Source of the DNA: Lachnospiraceae bacterium
Lineage (GTDB): Bacteria > Bacillota > Clostridia > Lachnospirales > Lachnospiraceae
Direction of reading: 5' to 3'
DNA length: 56,928 nt
Assembly: GCA_910574745.1 (NCBI GenBank)
Contig: CAJTCE010000025.1
Coordinates: 1-56,928, forward strand
Part shown: positions 34,620 through 43,815 of the stretch, one piece after another
Layout: the number at the start of each line of letters is the position of its first letter
How positions within the stretch are numbered: position 1 is the stretch's first letter
Program-made: the position numbers and the translations under genes
Notes under the pieces: model-generated
The model's input: only the letters and a program-made list of their open reading frames with translations
The model's database searches: none
What the model was told of the DNA's origin: nothing

Positions 34620-35360
34620 ATGAAACGTCAAAGACATAAGCATAAGGAATCCTTTTCCATACTTTTGATCTCCAATACGGGGCAAAGCAGCAGGCAGTAT
34701 CATGTTTCACTCTTCTTATTCCGCCTGTTTGTCTTCTTACTGCTCCTTATCTGTGTTGCTTTGGGAGGGGTAACCTTCCTGTTTACAATGGAATATGGTA
34801 AACGGACAAATTTACAGCAGCAGGTTATCTCACAATCACAGCTGGTGGCACAGTTGGAGTCGGAAAAGAATACCTTAAACAATGAAAATCTTGCACTTAC
34901 GGCAGAAAATGACGGTCTGCGCCAGGCAGCCATCGTAAATGCAGAAGAAGAAACAGCAGAACCTGAGCAGGAACCGGAACCGGAGTCATCTCCTTCCTTT
35001 CCAAGCCGCTATCCCTGTTCGGGAACGGGCATCCTGACTACTACATACTCCGAAGAGCATCCTTTCCTTTCCATTAATACCCAGGCGGAGGGCAATATCA
35101 TTGCTGCCGGGGACGGCACTGTCACATCGATAGGCTCCGATGACACCTACCCGCTTATTATGGAAATAGAACACGGAAACGGCTATCGGACGCGTTATAT
35201 GTGCCTTCAGAATGCGGAAGTAAAGGTTGAACAAGGAGCACAAGTACACATTGGTGATGTTTTGATCATGGTTACCACAAACGATACGCAATTAGATTAT
35301 CAGGTCATTTTTGAAGAACAGGCCATAGACCCACTTACGATAATTGATGCAGAAGGATAA
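34620..35360 (+). CDS. Membrane-anchored degenerate LytM (M23-like) protein
   Basis: About 246 residues from MKRQRHKHKE, behind GGAG. One transmembrane helix (about 30-55), a coiled coil (about 65-105) and a Glu/Pro linker lead to a C-terminal M23/LytM-like barrel (IIAAGDGTVTSIG, EIEHGNGYRTRYMCLQNAEV, GAQVHIGDVLIM). The zinc ligands of active M23 enzymes are gone: the HxxxD position reads HPFLSIN, the usual YAHL is YMCL and the HxH position has no histidine (LDYQVIFE). It is probably a non-enzymatic scaffold or activator of cell-wall hydrolases, like EnvC. A bactofilin gene follows 14 bases later. Confidence 0.85.
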   Translation: MKRQRHKHKESFSILLISNTGQSSRQYHVSLFLFRLFVFLLLLICVALGGVTFLFTMEYGKRTNLQQQVISQSQLVAQLESEKNTLNNENLALTAENDGLRQAAIVNAEEETAEPEQEPEPESSPSFPSRYPCSGTGILTTTYSEEHPFLSINTQAEGNIIAAGDGTVTSIGSDDTYPLIMEIEHGNGYRTRYMCLQNAEVKVEQGAQVHIGDVLIMVTTNDTQLDYQVIFEEQAIDPLTIIDAEG

Positions 35361-35374
35361 AGGAGGACTATATC

Positions 35375-35809
35375 ATGTTTGGAAAAACAAAAAACGAAGC
35401 TTACGTTGACGAGTCAAGAACAAAGGTTGGCACATTGATTGGCGAAGGGACAATTTTTGACGGCGATCTGACCTCTCCCGAAACGATTCGGGTGGACGGC
35501 ATCGTAAACGGAAACTGTACCTGCAAAATGAAAATGATACTGGGACCCGCCGGACAGATTAAAGGAAATATTTCCGCCCAAAGCGTGATCATCTCCGGCA
35601 AGGTAGACGGCGATATTTCCGTTCAGGGGAGATTGGAGCTGCTTTCCACAGGTAAAATAGCGGGCAACATTACCGCAAGTTCTTTAATTATCGATGAAGG
35701 CGCATATTTTGACGGCCGATGCACCATGACTTCCACGCTTTCCAAAGAACCTGCCAAGATTTCTATGGATACTGCCAAAGAAAAACTCGAAGAGAAACAG
35801 GAAAAATAA
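35375..35809 (+). CDS. Bactofilin (polymer-forming cytoskeletal protein)
   Basis: A 144-residue bactofilin. The core is a series of short beta turns with regular hydrophobic residues: TLIGEGTIFDGDLTSPETIRVDG, VNGNCTC and so on to GKIAGNITASSLIIDEGAYFDGRC, matching the beta-helix of the DUF583 family. Flexible ends flank it. AAAGGAGG lies before the ATG. Bactofilins polymerise without nucleotide and often organise peptidoglycan enzymes or M23-type proteins at the membrane; here the upstream LytM-like gene fits such a pair. Confidence 0.92.
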   Translation: MFGKTKNEAYVDESRTKVGTLIGEGTIFDGDLTSPETIRVDGIVNGNCTCKMKMILGPAGQIKGNISAQSVIISGKVDGDISVQGRLELLSTGKIAGNITASSLIIDEGAYFDGRCTMTSTLSKEPAKISMDTAKEKLEEKQEK

Positions 35810-35828
35810 AAAAATACGCTACATATAA

Positions 35829-35892
35829 AGACGGTTTACTCTGCCTGATATGCACTTCCAATAAGGAAGATTGGCAGAATAAACCGTTTTAT
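35829..35892. terminator. Long terminator hairpin between convergent genes
   Basis: GACGGTTTACTCTGCC pairs with GGCAGAATAAACCGTT with one mismatch, around a 27-base loop, and is followed by a T-rich tract. It separates the bactofilin gene from the convergent C39-like gene. Confidence 0.8.
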
Positions 35893-35893
35893 C

Positions 35894-36496
35894 TTATCTT
35901 TTCTTCACTCCCACAGCCATACTTCTCTGCGCCCTGTGCCGGTTCTTTACCAGCTCCTTCTCATACCGTATAACCCCGTTATTCTCATAGGGGTCATTGA
36001 AATAGTACCCTTCCTCGTCATATCCCACAAGCAGCATACAGTGCTCATTGGATATCCAGGTAAAGGTTTCGTCCCGGTCAAGCAGCCTCCACTCAGGCCC
36101 CCATACAGGTTCTCTCATATTGATACAAGCCCAGAAGATTACCGGCATTCCTTTATCAATATAATTTGTAAGAAGTTCTTCCATAGAAGTCCCCGTCTCG
36201 TCCGTAATCAGGTATTTATCCCCTGCCGCCTTTTCCAATGCCTTACAGATAACGGGCGCATAGCATCCAAAGGAATCCTCATCATAGGGACTTCCGCAGA
36301 AATATTCATCGGGAGACGGACCGTACAGCAGGCCGTCCCTTACCTCAAAATCCCTTCGTTCCAGATACTTTTCTATAAATTCATCCACCGTGAGGGAATA
36401 CCCCAGGTACTGCAGAAGCATAACCGTGCTGACGCTCTCGCAGCCTGTGGGATATTTCACACTCTGGTCAATATAAGGTACATCTAACTTAACCAT
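35894..36496 (-). CDS. C39-like cysteine peptidase family protein
   Basis: About 200 residues from MVKLDVPYIDQSV, a start inside the end of the upstream antiporter gene (8-base overlap). It has the papain-like C39_2 pattern: Cys in YPTGCESVSTVMLL (near residue 18), His in NEHCMLLVGYD (near 160) and Asp in YFNDPYE. No signal peptide is visible from this start, and no bacteriocin exporter is attached, unlike ABC-type C39 peptidases. The substrate is unknown. Coupling to the Na+/H+ antiporter gene looks real but unexplained. Confidence 0.85.
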   Translation of the reverse strand: MVKLDVPYIDQSVKYPTGCESVSTVMLLQYLGYSLTVDEFIEKYLERRDFEVRDGLLYGPSPDEYFCGSPYDEDSFGCYAPVICKALEKAAGDKYLITDETGTSMEELLTNYIDKGMPVIFWACINMREPVWGPEWRLLDRDETFTWISNEHCMLLVGYDEEGYYFNDPYENNGVIRYEKELVKNRHRAQRSMAVGVKKR

Positions 36497-38024
36497 TGCT
36501 CTTAGCCTTTTCTCCTTTGCTCCCGCCAAAATGGCGCATTACCGTAAGGACGCCCAAAAGCATAGCCAGGCTGACTAAAAGCACAAGCCACCAGATTTTT
36601 ACGAAGCCGGCAAAAATGTATCCTACGAAGCAAACAGCCGCGACAACCATGGCATACTGCATCTGGGTGGATACGTGATTGATATGGTTGCTCTGTGCCC
36701 CTGCCGAAGACATAACCGTAGTGTCGGAAATGGGCGATACATGGTCGCCGCAGACAGCGCCTGCCAAAACCGCCGATACGGAAATGATCATCATTTCCAG
36801 ATTTTCTGCCGTGGAGAACATCGCTACTACAATGGGTACAAGGATTGCAAAGGTTCCCCAGCTGGTTCCCGTTGAGAACGCAAGGAAAATACCAATAGCA
36901 AACATAATTGCCGGTATGATAACGCTTGCGGAGGCATTGCTTCCTACCACACCCTCAACAAAGGATGCAATTCCCAAAGCGTCGCCTATCCCCTTTAAGG
37001 ACCATGCAAAAATTAAAATCGTAACAGCGGGAACCATTAATTTAAAGCCTTCCGCCAGAGAGTCCATAAATCCCTTAAAGGTAATGACCTTTCGTGGCAG
37101 ATATAAGACAAACATAAACATGACGGTAATCAATGTTGAAAAAATCAGGCTCGTCTCTGCATCACATCCCGCAAATGCCGTAATGATATCCGTTGCGCCG
37201 TCCAAAAATCCTGTATAAATCATGGCTCCTATTGCCGTAATGATCAAAACCGCTACAGGAAGCACCAGATCCATAACATGTCCGTTAGTAACATTATCTT
37301 CCTGCTTGATCTGGTCAAACTCATCCTTACCGCTGGTAAACAAATCGCCTCTTGCCGCATTATTCTCATGCTTTTTCATCAGACCGAAATCAAAACCGGT
37401 TATGATAATGTAGAGCACCATGGCAATGGTAAGCAATGCGTACAGGTTGTAGGGAATCGTCCTCAAAAACAGCTGGAATCCCGTAATGCCCGCATCCTCC
37501 GGCACATAAGAGTTAACTGCCGCCGCCCAGCTGGAAATGGGGGCAATGATGCAAATAGGCGCTGCCGTAGCATCAATGATATAAGCTAACTTTGCCCTTG
37601 ACACCTTAAAACGATCTGTCACGGGGCGCATAACGGAGCCTACTGTCAGACAGTTAAAATAATCATCTACAAAAATCAGCATTCCCAGACCTGTTGTAGC
37701 CAAAAGCGCGCTTTTCTTTGATTTGATCTTTGTTCCCGCCCATTTTCCGTATGCACCGGAACCGCCGGACTTTGCCATCAATACAATAATCATGCCAAGG
37801 AGAACATCAAAAATCAAAATATTTAAATTCATGCTGTCCTTCATGATTTCAAAAAACGCCACAAACGCATTCCAGGGATGAAACCCCGTATACATCAAAG
37901 CGCCTACCGCCACGCCGATAAACAAGGAACTGTACACTTCTTTTGTGATCAGTGCCAGTATGATTGCTAAAAGCGGTGGAACCAGGGACCACCATGTCCC
38001 CACAAAAAATGAACCATCCATCAT
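36489..38024 (-). CDS. NhaC-family Na+/H+ antiporter
   Basis: A 511-residue membrane protein with about 12 helices. It begins MMDGSFFVGTWWSLVPPLLA, and shows the conserved segments FVDDYFNCLTVGSVMRPVTDRF, KLAYIIDATAAPICIIAPIS (near 165) and GAVCGDHVSPISDTTVMSSAGA near 420, all typical of NhaC/YqkI-like ion-transporter superfamily members. It likely exports Na+ or exchanges amino-acid or malate anions in exchange for protons. A palindrome in its leader (38043-38061) may be a control site. Confidence 0.9.
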   Translation of the reverse strand: MMDGSFFVGTWWSLVPPLLAIILALITKEVYSSLFIGVAVGALMYTGFHPWNAFVAFFEIMKDSMNLNILIFDVLLGMIIVLMAKSGGSGAYGKWAGTKIKSKKSALLATTGLGMLIFVDDYFNCLTVGSVMRPVTDRFKVSRAKLAYIIDATAAPICIIAPISSWAAAVNSYVPEDAGITGFQLFLRTIPYNLYALLTIAMVLYIIITGFDFGLMKKHENNAARGDLFTSGKDEFDQIKQEDNVTNGHVMDLVLPVAVLIITAIGAMIYTGFLDGATDIITAFAGCDAETSLIFSTLITVMFMFVLYLPRKVITFKGFMDSLAEGFKLMVPAVTILIFAWSLKGIGDALGIASFVEGVVGSNASASVIIPAIMFAIGIFLAFSTGTSWGTFAILVPIVVAMFSTAENLEMMIISVSAVLAGAVCGDHVSPISDTTVMSSAGAQSNHINHVSTQMQYAMVVAAVCFVGYIFAGFVKIWWLVLLVSLAMLLGVLTVMRHFGGSKGEKAKSNG

Positions 38025-38366
38025 ATCTTCCTTACCTCGCTCAAATTAGTTTTACTAATTTACTATTTTAATGTGTAAAAGGAAAAGATACAACAAAAAA
38101 ACAGATATTTTGCAAAAAACATTCTTTTATACATAATATTTTCGGCAATTTCTGCGTTTTCCGGCAAATCAGGCTATTATATTTGGTTTTTTCTTTCATT
38201 TTATGAAATATGCGCGGTGCAATTTATGCAGCACATCTACCCGGTAATTTTATAGAATTTTTATAGAAAATGATAAAAAAGCGTGCTACAATTACTTTTT
38301 ATATGGACGAACAAATCCACAGCCCATTTTTTCCCGCTATCATGGACAAAGGAGACGAATTGGAAT
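38025..38366. promoter_or_regulatory. Divergent control region between antiporter and TauE genes
   Basis: 342 bases, very AT-rich, no coding frame. A perfect palindrome AAATTAGT-TTT-ACTAATTT lies at 38043-38061, right before the antiporter start, in its leader or promoter. For the rightward gene TACAAT (near 38286) is a possible -10, but its -35 is poor. A GGAG lies 12 bases before the ATG at 38367. Confidence 0.4.
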
Positions 38367-39134
38367 ATGCTTTTTAAATTTATCATTTGCTTTATTGCCG
38401 GAATCGGCGCCGGACTCGGAACGGGATTTGCGGGAATGAGCGCTGCGGCGGTTATCAGTCCCATGCTGATTACCTTTTTAGGAATGCCCGCATATGAAGC
38501 GGTGGGAATCGCCTTGGCAAGCGATGTTTTAGCCAGCGCTGTCAGCGCATACACCTATGGAAAAAACAAAAACCTGGACATCAAAAACGGCATTGTCATG
38601 ATGATATCCGTTTTATGCTTTACCATGATGGGCAGCTATGTTGCAAGCCTTGTGCCCAACTCAACCATGGGCGGCTTTTCCGTTGTCATGACATTCTTTT
38701 TAGGAATTAAATTTATTGTAAAGCCCGTCATGACAACAAAGGAAACCATGGCGGCCGCCGATGCGAAAAAGCGTTTTATCCAATCCGTTATCTGCGGCAT
38801 GGCAATCGGCTTTATCTGTGGCTTTGTCGGCGCAGGAGGCGGCATGATGATGCTTTTGATCCTGACCGGCGTTCTCGGCTATGAGCTGAAAACTGCAGTA
38901 GGCACCAGCGTATTCATCATGGCCTTTACCGCCCTTACGGGTTCCGTCAGCCACTTTGCCATTGACGGTATACCCGATATCCGGTGTTTAACCTTCTGCG
39001 TCCTGTCCACCCTGCTCTGGGCCCGTATCGCCGCTTTATTTGCCAATAAAGCCAGCGCCGTGGTTCTAAACAGAGCTACAGGCGTTGTCCTTACCGTATT
39101 GGGAGCTGCCATTATGATCGTAAAATATCTGTAA
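38367..39134 (+). CDS. TauE/SafE family sulfite/organosulfonate exporter-like permease
   Basis: 255 residues from the ATG at 38367, which follows GGAGACGAAT; longer open sequence upstream lacks a binding site. Eight or so helices. The first TauE repeat has GAGLGTGFAGMSAAAVISPML near residue 12-32 and the second GFVGAGGGMMMLLILTGVLGY near 155. This family exports sulfur-containing anions such as sulfite or sulfoacetate, though many members are uncharacterised. The adjacent metY and Fe-S/cysteine genes give some support for a sulfur substrate. Confidence 0.88.
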   Translation: MLFKFIICFIAGIGAGLGTGFAGMSAAAVISPMLITFLGMPAYEAVGIALASDVLASAVSAYTYGKNKNLDIKNGIVMMISVLCFTMMGSYVASLVPNSTMGGFSVVMTFFLGIKFIVKPVMTTKETMAAADAKKRFIQSVICGMAIGFICGFVGAGGGMMMLLILTGVLGYELKTAVGTSVFIMAFTALTGSVSHFAIDGIPDIRCLTFCVLSTLLWARIAALFANKASAVVLNRATGVVLTVLGAAIMIVKYL

Positions 39135-39197
39135 TCCCCAACATACCGGCCGGTATTCACGGCGTTAAGGCAAACCCCGCCTGTTTTGGCGCATTCA

Positions 39198-40505
39198 TTA
39201 TTGTACCGCCTTAAACGCCTCATCCAGGTCTTCGATAATATCGTCAATATTTTCTGTTCCGATGGATAACCGGATCGTGTTGGGCTTCAGTCCCTGATCG
39301 GCCAGTTCCTCCTCATTGAGCTGGGAATGAGTTGTTGATGCGGGATGAATAACCAGGGATTTTACATCCGCAACATTCGCCAGAAGAGAAAACAGTTCCA
39401 GATTATCAATAAAGTCTTTTGCTTTCCTGTCGTCTCCCTTGATCTCAAAGGTAAAGATAGAACCGCCCCCGTTGGGGAAATATTTTGCATAGAGTTCCTT
39501 CTGTAATGCATCCTCTGTGGCCGCCGGATGATGGACCGCCTCTACCTGGGGATGATTCTTTAAATAATCAACTACCTTTAAGGCGTTTTCCACATGTCTC
39601 TCCACTCTCAATGATAAGGTTTCCAGCCCCTGTAAAAATATGAATGCATGGAAAGGCGAAAGAGTCGCTCCCGTATCTCTCAAAAGAATAGCCCGTATTT
39701 TGGTTACAAATGCCGCTTTTCCTACCGCTTTGGTAAAGCTGACGCCGTGATAGCTGGGATTGGGCTCTGTCAGGGAAGGGAATTTCCCGCTTCCTTCCCA
39801 GTCAAACTTCCCGCTGTCAATGATAACACCGCCAATGGTAGTTCCGTGTCCGCCGATAAATTTGGTTGCGGAATGTACCACAATATCCGCACCGTGTTCA
39901 ATGGGACGGACCAGATAAGGAGTGGCAAAGGTGTTATCAACAGCCAGGGGAATTTTATGCGAATGGGCAATCTTTGCGATTTTTTCGATATCCACTACAT
40001 CCGAATGGGGATTTCCCAGAGTCTCGATAAAAATCGCCTTTGTATTATCTTTTATAGCGTTTTTTACCTCTTCCTCGTTGAAAATATCAACAAAGGTTGT
40101 GGTAATGCCATATTCTGTCAGCGTATGGGCCAACAGATTATATGTCCCGCCATAGATATTTTTTGCCGCCACGATATGATCTCCGTTATGTGCCAGATTC
40201 TGAATGGTGTAGGAAATTGCCGCTGCGCCGGAAGCAACTGCCAGAGCTGCCACGCCGCCTTCTAAAGCTGCGATTCTTTTTTCAAACACTTCCTCCGTAG
40301 GATTGGTAAGTCTTCCGTAAATATTACCCGCATCGCTTAAGTTGAATCTTGCGGCAGCATGGTCGCTGTTTTTAAATACATAAGAGGATGTCTGGTAAAT
40401 AGGCACCGCTCTGGCGTCCGTGACCGGATCGGGCTGTTCCTGCCCTACATGTAGCTGTAATGTCTCAAATTTTAAATTTCTTTCTTCGTATGTTTTCTTG
40501 CTCAT
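39198..40505 (-). CDS. metY: O-acetylhomoserine (thiol)-lyase / aminocarboxypropyltransferase
   Basis: A 435-residue PLP enzyme of the Cys/Met metabolism family, near the usual 420-430. It has [30 protein letters not shown], and the PLP lysine in [18 protein letters not shown] near residue 207-224, then a C-terminal [17 protein letters not shown]. The [10 protein letters not shown] and GTTIGG segments point to O-acetylhomoserine sulfhydrylase rather than cystathionine synthases. It makes homocysteine from O-acetylhomoserine and sulfide. It has its own promoter at 40619-40647. Confidence 0.92.
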   Translation of the reverse strand: MSKKTYEERNLKFETLQLHVGQEQPDPVTDARAVPIYQTSSYVFKNSDHAAARFNLSDAGNIYGRLTNPTEEVFEKRIAALEGGVAALAVASGAAAISYTIQNLAHNGDHIVAAKNIYGGTYNLLAHTLTEYGITTTFVDIFNEEEVKNAIKDNTKAIFIETLGNPHSDVVDIEKIAKIAHSHKIPLAVDNTFATPYLVRPIEHGADIVVHSATKFIGGHGTTIGGVIIDSGKFDWEGSGKFPSLTEPNPSYHGVSFTKAVGKAAFVTKIRAILLRDTGATLSPFHAFIFLQGLETLSLRVERHVENALKVVDYLKNHPQVEAVHHPAATEDALQKELYAKYFPNGGGSIFTFEIKGDDRKAKDFIDNLELFSLLANVADVKSLVIHPASTTHSQLNEEELADQGLKPNTIRLSIGTENIDDIIEDLDEAFKAVQ

Positions 40506-40618
40506 TTTATACCTCTTTTCCGCCGCCTCTTCTGCCGCCGTTTGATTTTTATTTTCCGGTCTTTTGCTTTCAATGTTTCATTTCAGCTTATGTTTATTTC
40601 CTACCGGTTTACAATGAA

Positions 40619-40687
40619 ATCATATCATGGCTTTTCTTCGCTGTCTAATACATAAAGCCAAGACCTTGTTATAGTTTGTAACTATAA
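40619..40687 (-). promoter_or_regulatory. metY promoter with upstream palindrome
   Basis: On the minus strand TAGACA (40642-40647), a 17-base spacer and TATGAT (40619-40624). A perfect inverted repeat TTATAGTT-TGT-AACTATAA (40669-40687) lies 21 bases upstream of the -35, the place of an activator such as a LysR-type or CysR-like regulator. The mRNA leader is about 100 bases. No T-box or SAM riboswitch was seen in it. Confidence 0.55.
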
Positions 40688-40769
40688 TCATTCTGTTTAA
40701 CCATTGCCTTTACTTTTTGTGCTAATATATTTTTATATGGATTTTCACATATGCTTCTTTTACTATTTC

Positions 40770-41210
40770 TCAATTTTCCTCTTCTATGTCCTCCTTTTCT
40801 TCTATATCGTTGACCGGTTTTTCCAGCCCTTCAATTTTCATATGATGCTTTTTTGCATAATCCCAAAGCGCCGCATGAATCGCCTCTTCCGCTAACAGCG
40901 AACAGTGTACCTTAAGGGGCGGCAGTCCGTCTAAAGCTTCCAGAACGGCTTTATTGGTTACCTGCAACGCCTCCTCCACGTTTTTTCCCTTTACCAGTTC
41001 CGTTGCCATACTGCTGGTTGCAACCGCCGCGCCGCAGCCAAAGGTTTTAAACCGCGCCTCCTGTATCACGCCCTTTTCATCTATATCCAGATACATCCGC
41101 ATAATGTCGCCGCATTTGGCATTTCCTACAGTTCCCACACCGCTGGGATTTTCTATTTCTCCCACATTGCGGGGATTGGTAAAATGGTCCATAACCTTTT
41201 CACTGTACAT
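40770..41210 (-). CDS. iscU: IscU/NifU-type Fe-S cluster scaffold
   Basis: A 146-residue scaffold with the NifU_N fold, starting MYSEKVMDHFTNPRNVGEIE. Three cluster-ligand cysteines are present: GNAKCGDIM (with the conserved Asp after it), FGCGAAVATSS and VHCSLLAEEA. The C-terminal tail is acidic and disordered-looking (DIEEKEDIEEEN). It lies after iscS on the same strand, 153 bases apart. It takes sulfur from IscS and builds clusters for transfer to apoproteins. The gap may hold a promoter, but I found no clear one. Confidence 0.93.
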   Translation of the reverse strand: MYSEKVMDHFTNPRNVGEIENPSGVGTVGNAKCGDIMRMYLDIDEKGVIQEARFKTFGCGAAVATSSMATELVKGKNVEEALQVTNKAVLEALDGLPPLKVHCSLLAEEAIHAALWDYAKKHHMKIEGLEKPVNDIEEKEDIEEEN

Positions 41211-41363
41211 ATTGCTTCTCCTCCTTTATTTCCACATCTATTTCCATATATTCTCTTTTCATTACATATTTTTCCTGCCTGTTCTGACTATGCAATTCTT
41301 TTGTATGCTTTCATATCAAATACGTCCCATGAAAACGTATACTGCAAAACCCTCTTTTAGTGA

Positions 41364-42542
41364 TCATTCTTCTTTACAAAAATCCTCCCACAAAGGGGAC
41401 ATCCCCCTTAATCGTTCAATGATTTCCGTTAACTGCTCCACCGTATAGTCGATTTCCTCTTTCGTATTTTCATAGGACAGGGTCAGCCTCAGGGAACCAT
41501 GGGCTGTCTCATGAGGAAGCCCTATGGCCAAAAGTACATGGGAAGGGTCCAGAGAGCCGGAGGTACATGCCGAACCGCTGGAGCCACAGATTCCCTGTCT
41601 GTCCAGCCAGATTAACATGGATTCTCCTTCTATAAACCGGAAACAGAAATTAGCATTGCCCGGCAGCCTTTTCTGCCGTTCCCCGTTTAAACGTGAATGG
41701 GGAATTTCCGCCAAAACTCTTTCGATGAGATAATCCCGAAGCTCTGTTTCATAAGCGGCATGGTCTTCCATATGGGCAAATGCCAGCTCTGCCGCTTTTC
41801 CGAAGCCTACAATTCCCGGAACATTAAGGGTTCCCGCCCTTCTCTGCCTTTCCTGAGCGCCGCCGTGGATAAAGGAGCGGATTTTTACTCCCTTACGGAT
41901 ATATAAAAATCCTATCCCTTTAGGCCCGTTTATTTTGTGGGCGCTGGCGCTTAACATATCAACGTTCATGGCATCCACATCCATAGGAATATGTCCGAAT
42001 GCCTGTACCCCATCTGTATGGAATAAAATGCCATGCTCTTTCGCAACGGCTCCAATCTGTTCTATAGGTTCTATAGTCCCAATCTCATTATTTGCCGTCA
42101 TGACGGAAATCAGAATCGTATCGGGACGGATTGCCCTTTTCAATTCCTCCAAATTGATGCTGCCCTTTTCATCCACATCCAGATAGGTTATTTCATATCC
42201 CTTTTTCTTTAGATATTCACAGGTGTGGAGAACGGCGTGGTGCTCGATCTTAGAAGTAATGATATGCTTCCCTTTATCCCCGCAGGCTTCTGCCGCCGCC
42301 TTTATGGCCCAGTTATCCGCTTCGCTTCCTCCTGCGGTAAAATAAATTTCCTCCGGTCTGGCGCCAATTCCCTTGGCCAGTATGCTTCTTGCCTTATCCA
42401 CAGCCTCCTTTGCCTTTCCGGCAAAGCTGTATATGGAGGACGGATTTCCGAAATACTCCGCAAAATAAGGACTCATGGCATCCACTACTTCAGGATAAAC
42501 CCGGGTGGTCGCCGCATTGTCTAAATAAATCGGTTTGTTCAT
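41364..42542 (-). CDS. iscS: Cysteine desulfurase (IscS/NifS type)
   Basis: A 392-residue group I desulfurase. YLDNAATTRVYPEV is the N-terminal motif; the PLP lysine is in LSASAHKINGPKGIGFLY near residue 206; and the catalytic cysteine loop GSSGSACTSGSLDPSHVL lies near 325. AAAGGAG precedes the ATG. With IscU downstream it is the main Fe-S assembly pair, supplying sulfur from cysteine. A palindromic operator lies 15 bases upstream of its -35. Confidence 0.95.
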   Translation of the reverse strand: MNKPIYLDNAATTRVYPEVVDAMSPYFAEYFGNPSSIYSFAGKAKEAVDKARSILAKGIGARPEEIYFTAGGSEADNWAIKAAAEACGDKGKHIITSKIEHHAVLHTCEYLKKKGYEITYLDVDEKGSINLEELKRAIRPDTILISVMTANNEIGTIEPIEQIGAVAKEHGILFHTDGVQAFGHIPMDVDAMNVDMLSASAHKINGPKGIGFLYIRKGVKIRSFIHGGAQERQRRAGTLNVPGIVGFGKAAELAFAHMEDHAAYETELRDYLIERVLAEIPHSRLNGERQKRLPGNANFCFRFIEGESMLIWLDRQGICGSSGSACTSGSLDPSHVLLAIGLPHETAHGSLRLTLSYENTKEEIDYTVEQLTEIIERLRGMSPLWEDFCKEE

Positions 42543-42628
42543 TGCAATCTCCTTTCCGTATATATCGTTTCGTAATTGACAGTTTATCTGTAACCGCTTT
42601 GCATTTCCCAGTTGGTTACTATGATATT

Positions 42629-42716
42629 ATGCTACAGCTTTTAATTCATATTGTCAAGGTAGGAATTAAAAATATACCGAATCGGTATAGTTAGACGCCC
42701 CAAGTTATGGTATACT
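42629..42716. promoter_or_regulatory. Divergent promoters of iscS and a UDG-like gene with a shared palindrome
   Basis: Minus strand: TTGACA (42652-42657), 17-base spacer, TAGCAT (42629-42634) for iscS. Plus strand: TAGTTA (42688-42693), 17-base spacer, TATACT (42711-42716). Between them is a perfect 8-bp-arm palindrome TATACCGA-A-TCGGTATA (42673-42689) that overlaps the plus -35. It could be the site of the Rrf2/IscR-like protein at 44 kb, but this is inferred only from the position. Confidence 0.5.
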
Positions 42717-42772
42717 TACACGCAAGAAGCATTTTATCAATTCCGATTGTTCCATATTGAAAGGATAAAAAT

Positions 42773-43366
42773 ATGAATATAAAAAAAGAACTTGAAACGA
42801 AAGCAGGTATCGCAAACGGCATATTTCTAAACGACATTGAAGTTGATCCGTTTACGATTAAAGCAATTATGATAAATGAAGTTGTCCCCTCTGACCCTTT
42901 ACAGGATTTTTATGGAATTCCCGACGCTGATTATCTGAAAACAACGATTCCTCTTTTGCAAGGGGCGGGAGCAGAGGTTGACTCTATACAAGACATATTA
43001 CAAATGGGTATCTATATCACAAATGCCGTAAAAATACCAAAGACAGAATATGCCATTGACAAAAGCAGTATTGAAAGCAGTTTGCCTTATTTAGAAGCAG
43101 AACTTTCTTTATTTCCCAATATAAAGGTTATTATGCTTATGGGCGATGTTGCAAAGAAAGCCTTTAACATGATTACGAAAAAGTCTACAAAGAAAAATGT
43201 TATTCCCGCCGTTTCCACCTATAAATTGCGAAGCAGCGAAATCTATTATGGGGATATTAGAGTAATGCCGTCCTACATAATGACAGGGGGAAACATTTTA
43301 ATTGAAAAATCAAAAGTAACAATGGCAACCGAGGACATTGCCACTATGTTGGAAATAATCAAGTAA
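42773..43366 (+). CDS. Uracil-DNA glycosylase superfamily protein, divergent
   Basis: A 197-residue protein with a probable UDG-like alpha/beta fold: AIMINEVVPSDPLQDFYG near residue 30-47 replaces the usual active-site GEAPG region, NAVKIPKTEY is a short middle motif and VIMLMGDVAKKAF resembles the LLLGxxA motif. The strict catalytic motifs of known UDG families are not visible, so the activity may differ. It is divergent from iscS. AAGGATAAAA precedes the ATG. Confidence in function is low; the family assignment is moderate. Confidence 0.6.
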   Translation: MNIKKELETKAGIANGIFLNDIEVDPFTIKAIMINEVVPSDPLQDFYGIPDADYLKTTIPLLQGAGAEVDSIQDILQMGIYITNAVKIPKTEYAIDKSSIESSLPYLEAELSLFPNIKVIMLMGDVAKKAFNMITKKSTKKNVIPAVSTYKLRSSEIYYGDIRVMPSYIMTGGNILIEKSKVTMATEDIATMLEIIK

Positions 43367-43464
43367 AGCCATATAAAGATAGGGTATGTAAGAAAAAATA
43401 TTAAATTCCACCTTATCAGTAAGTTACCAAAAATAAAACCGGAAGTTTAAGGAGGTACATAACC

Positions 43465-43815
43465 ATGAGAAATATGATTGCATACTGTGGGCTCAACTGT
43501 GAAGAGTGCGACGCATATCTTGCGACAATCCATGACGACCAGGCCCTGCGCGAGAAAACTGCAAAGCTGTGGGCCAGGTTAAATAACGCCCCCATTCTGC
43601 CTGAACACATCAACTGTGAGGGTTGTCGTGTTGACGGAATTAAAACGGTATACTGTGACAATCTTTGCAGCATTCGTCAGTGTGCATTGAAAAAAGGCGT
43701 AACCACATGCGGCGGCTGCCCGGATCTGGATAAATGTCAGAGCGTTGGAATGATCATTTCAAATAATCCCGCCGCTTTAAAAAATCTGAAGGGACAGACC
43801 GCAAAAAACAAGTAA
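43465..43815 (+). CDS. DUF3795 cysteine-rich protein
   Basis: A 116-residue protein with eleven cysteines, including YCGLNCEECDAY near the start, CEGCRVDG, and TTCGGCPDLDKC at the end. This pattern defines DUF3795, small probable metal-binding proteins of anaerobes with unknown role. AAGGAGG lies before the ATG. It may be co-transcribed with the upstream UDG-like gene, but a 98-base gap leaves that open. Confidence 0.85.
   Translation: MRNMIAYCGLNCEECDAYLATIHDDQALREKTAKLWARLNNAPILPEHINCEGCRVDGIKTVYCDNLCSIRQCALKKGVTTCGGCPDLDKCQSVGMIISNNPAALKNLKGQTAKNK

Noticed and set aside
40506-40620. Possible S-box, T-box or SAM riboswitch in the metY leader
   Set aside because: The leader is only about 100 bases and shows neither the T-box sequence nor S-box core helices.
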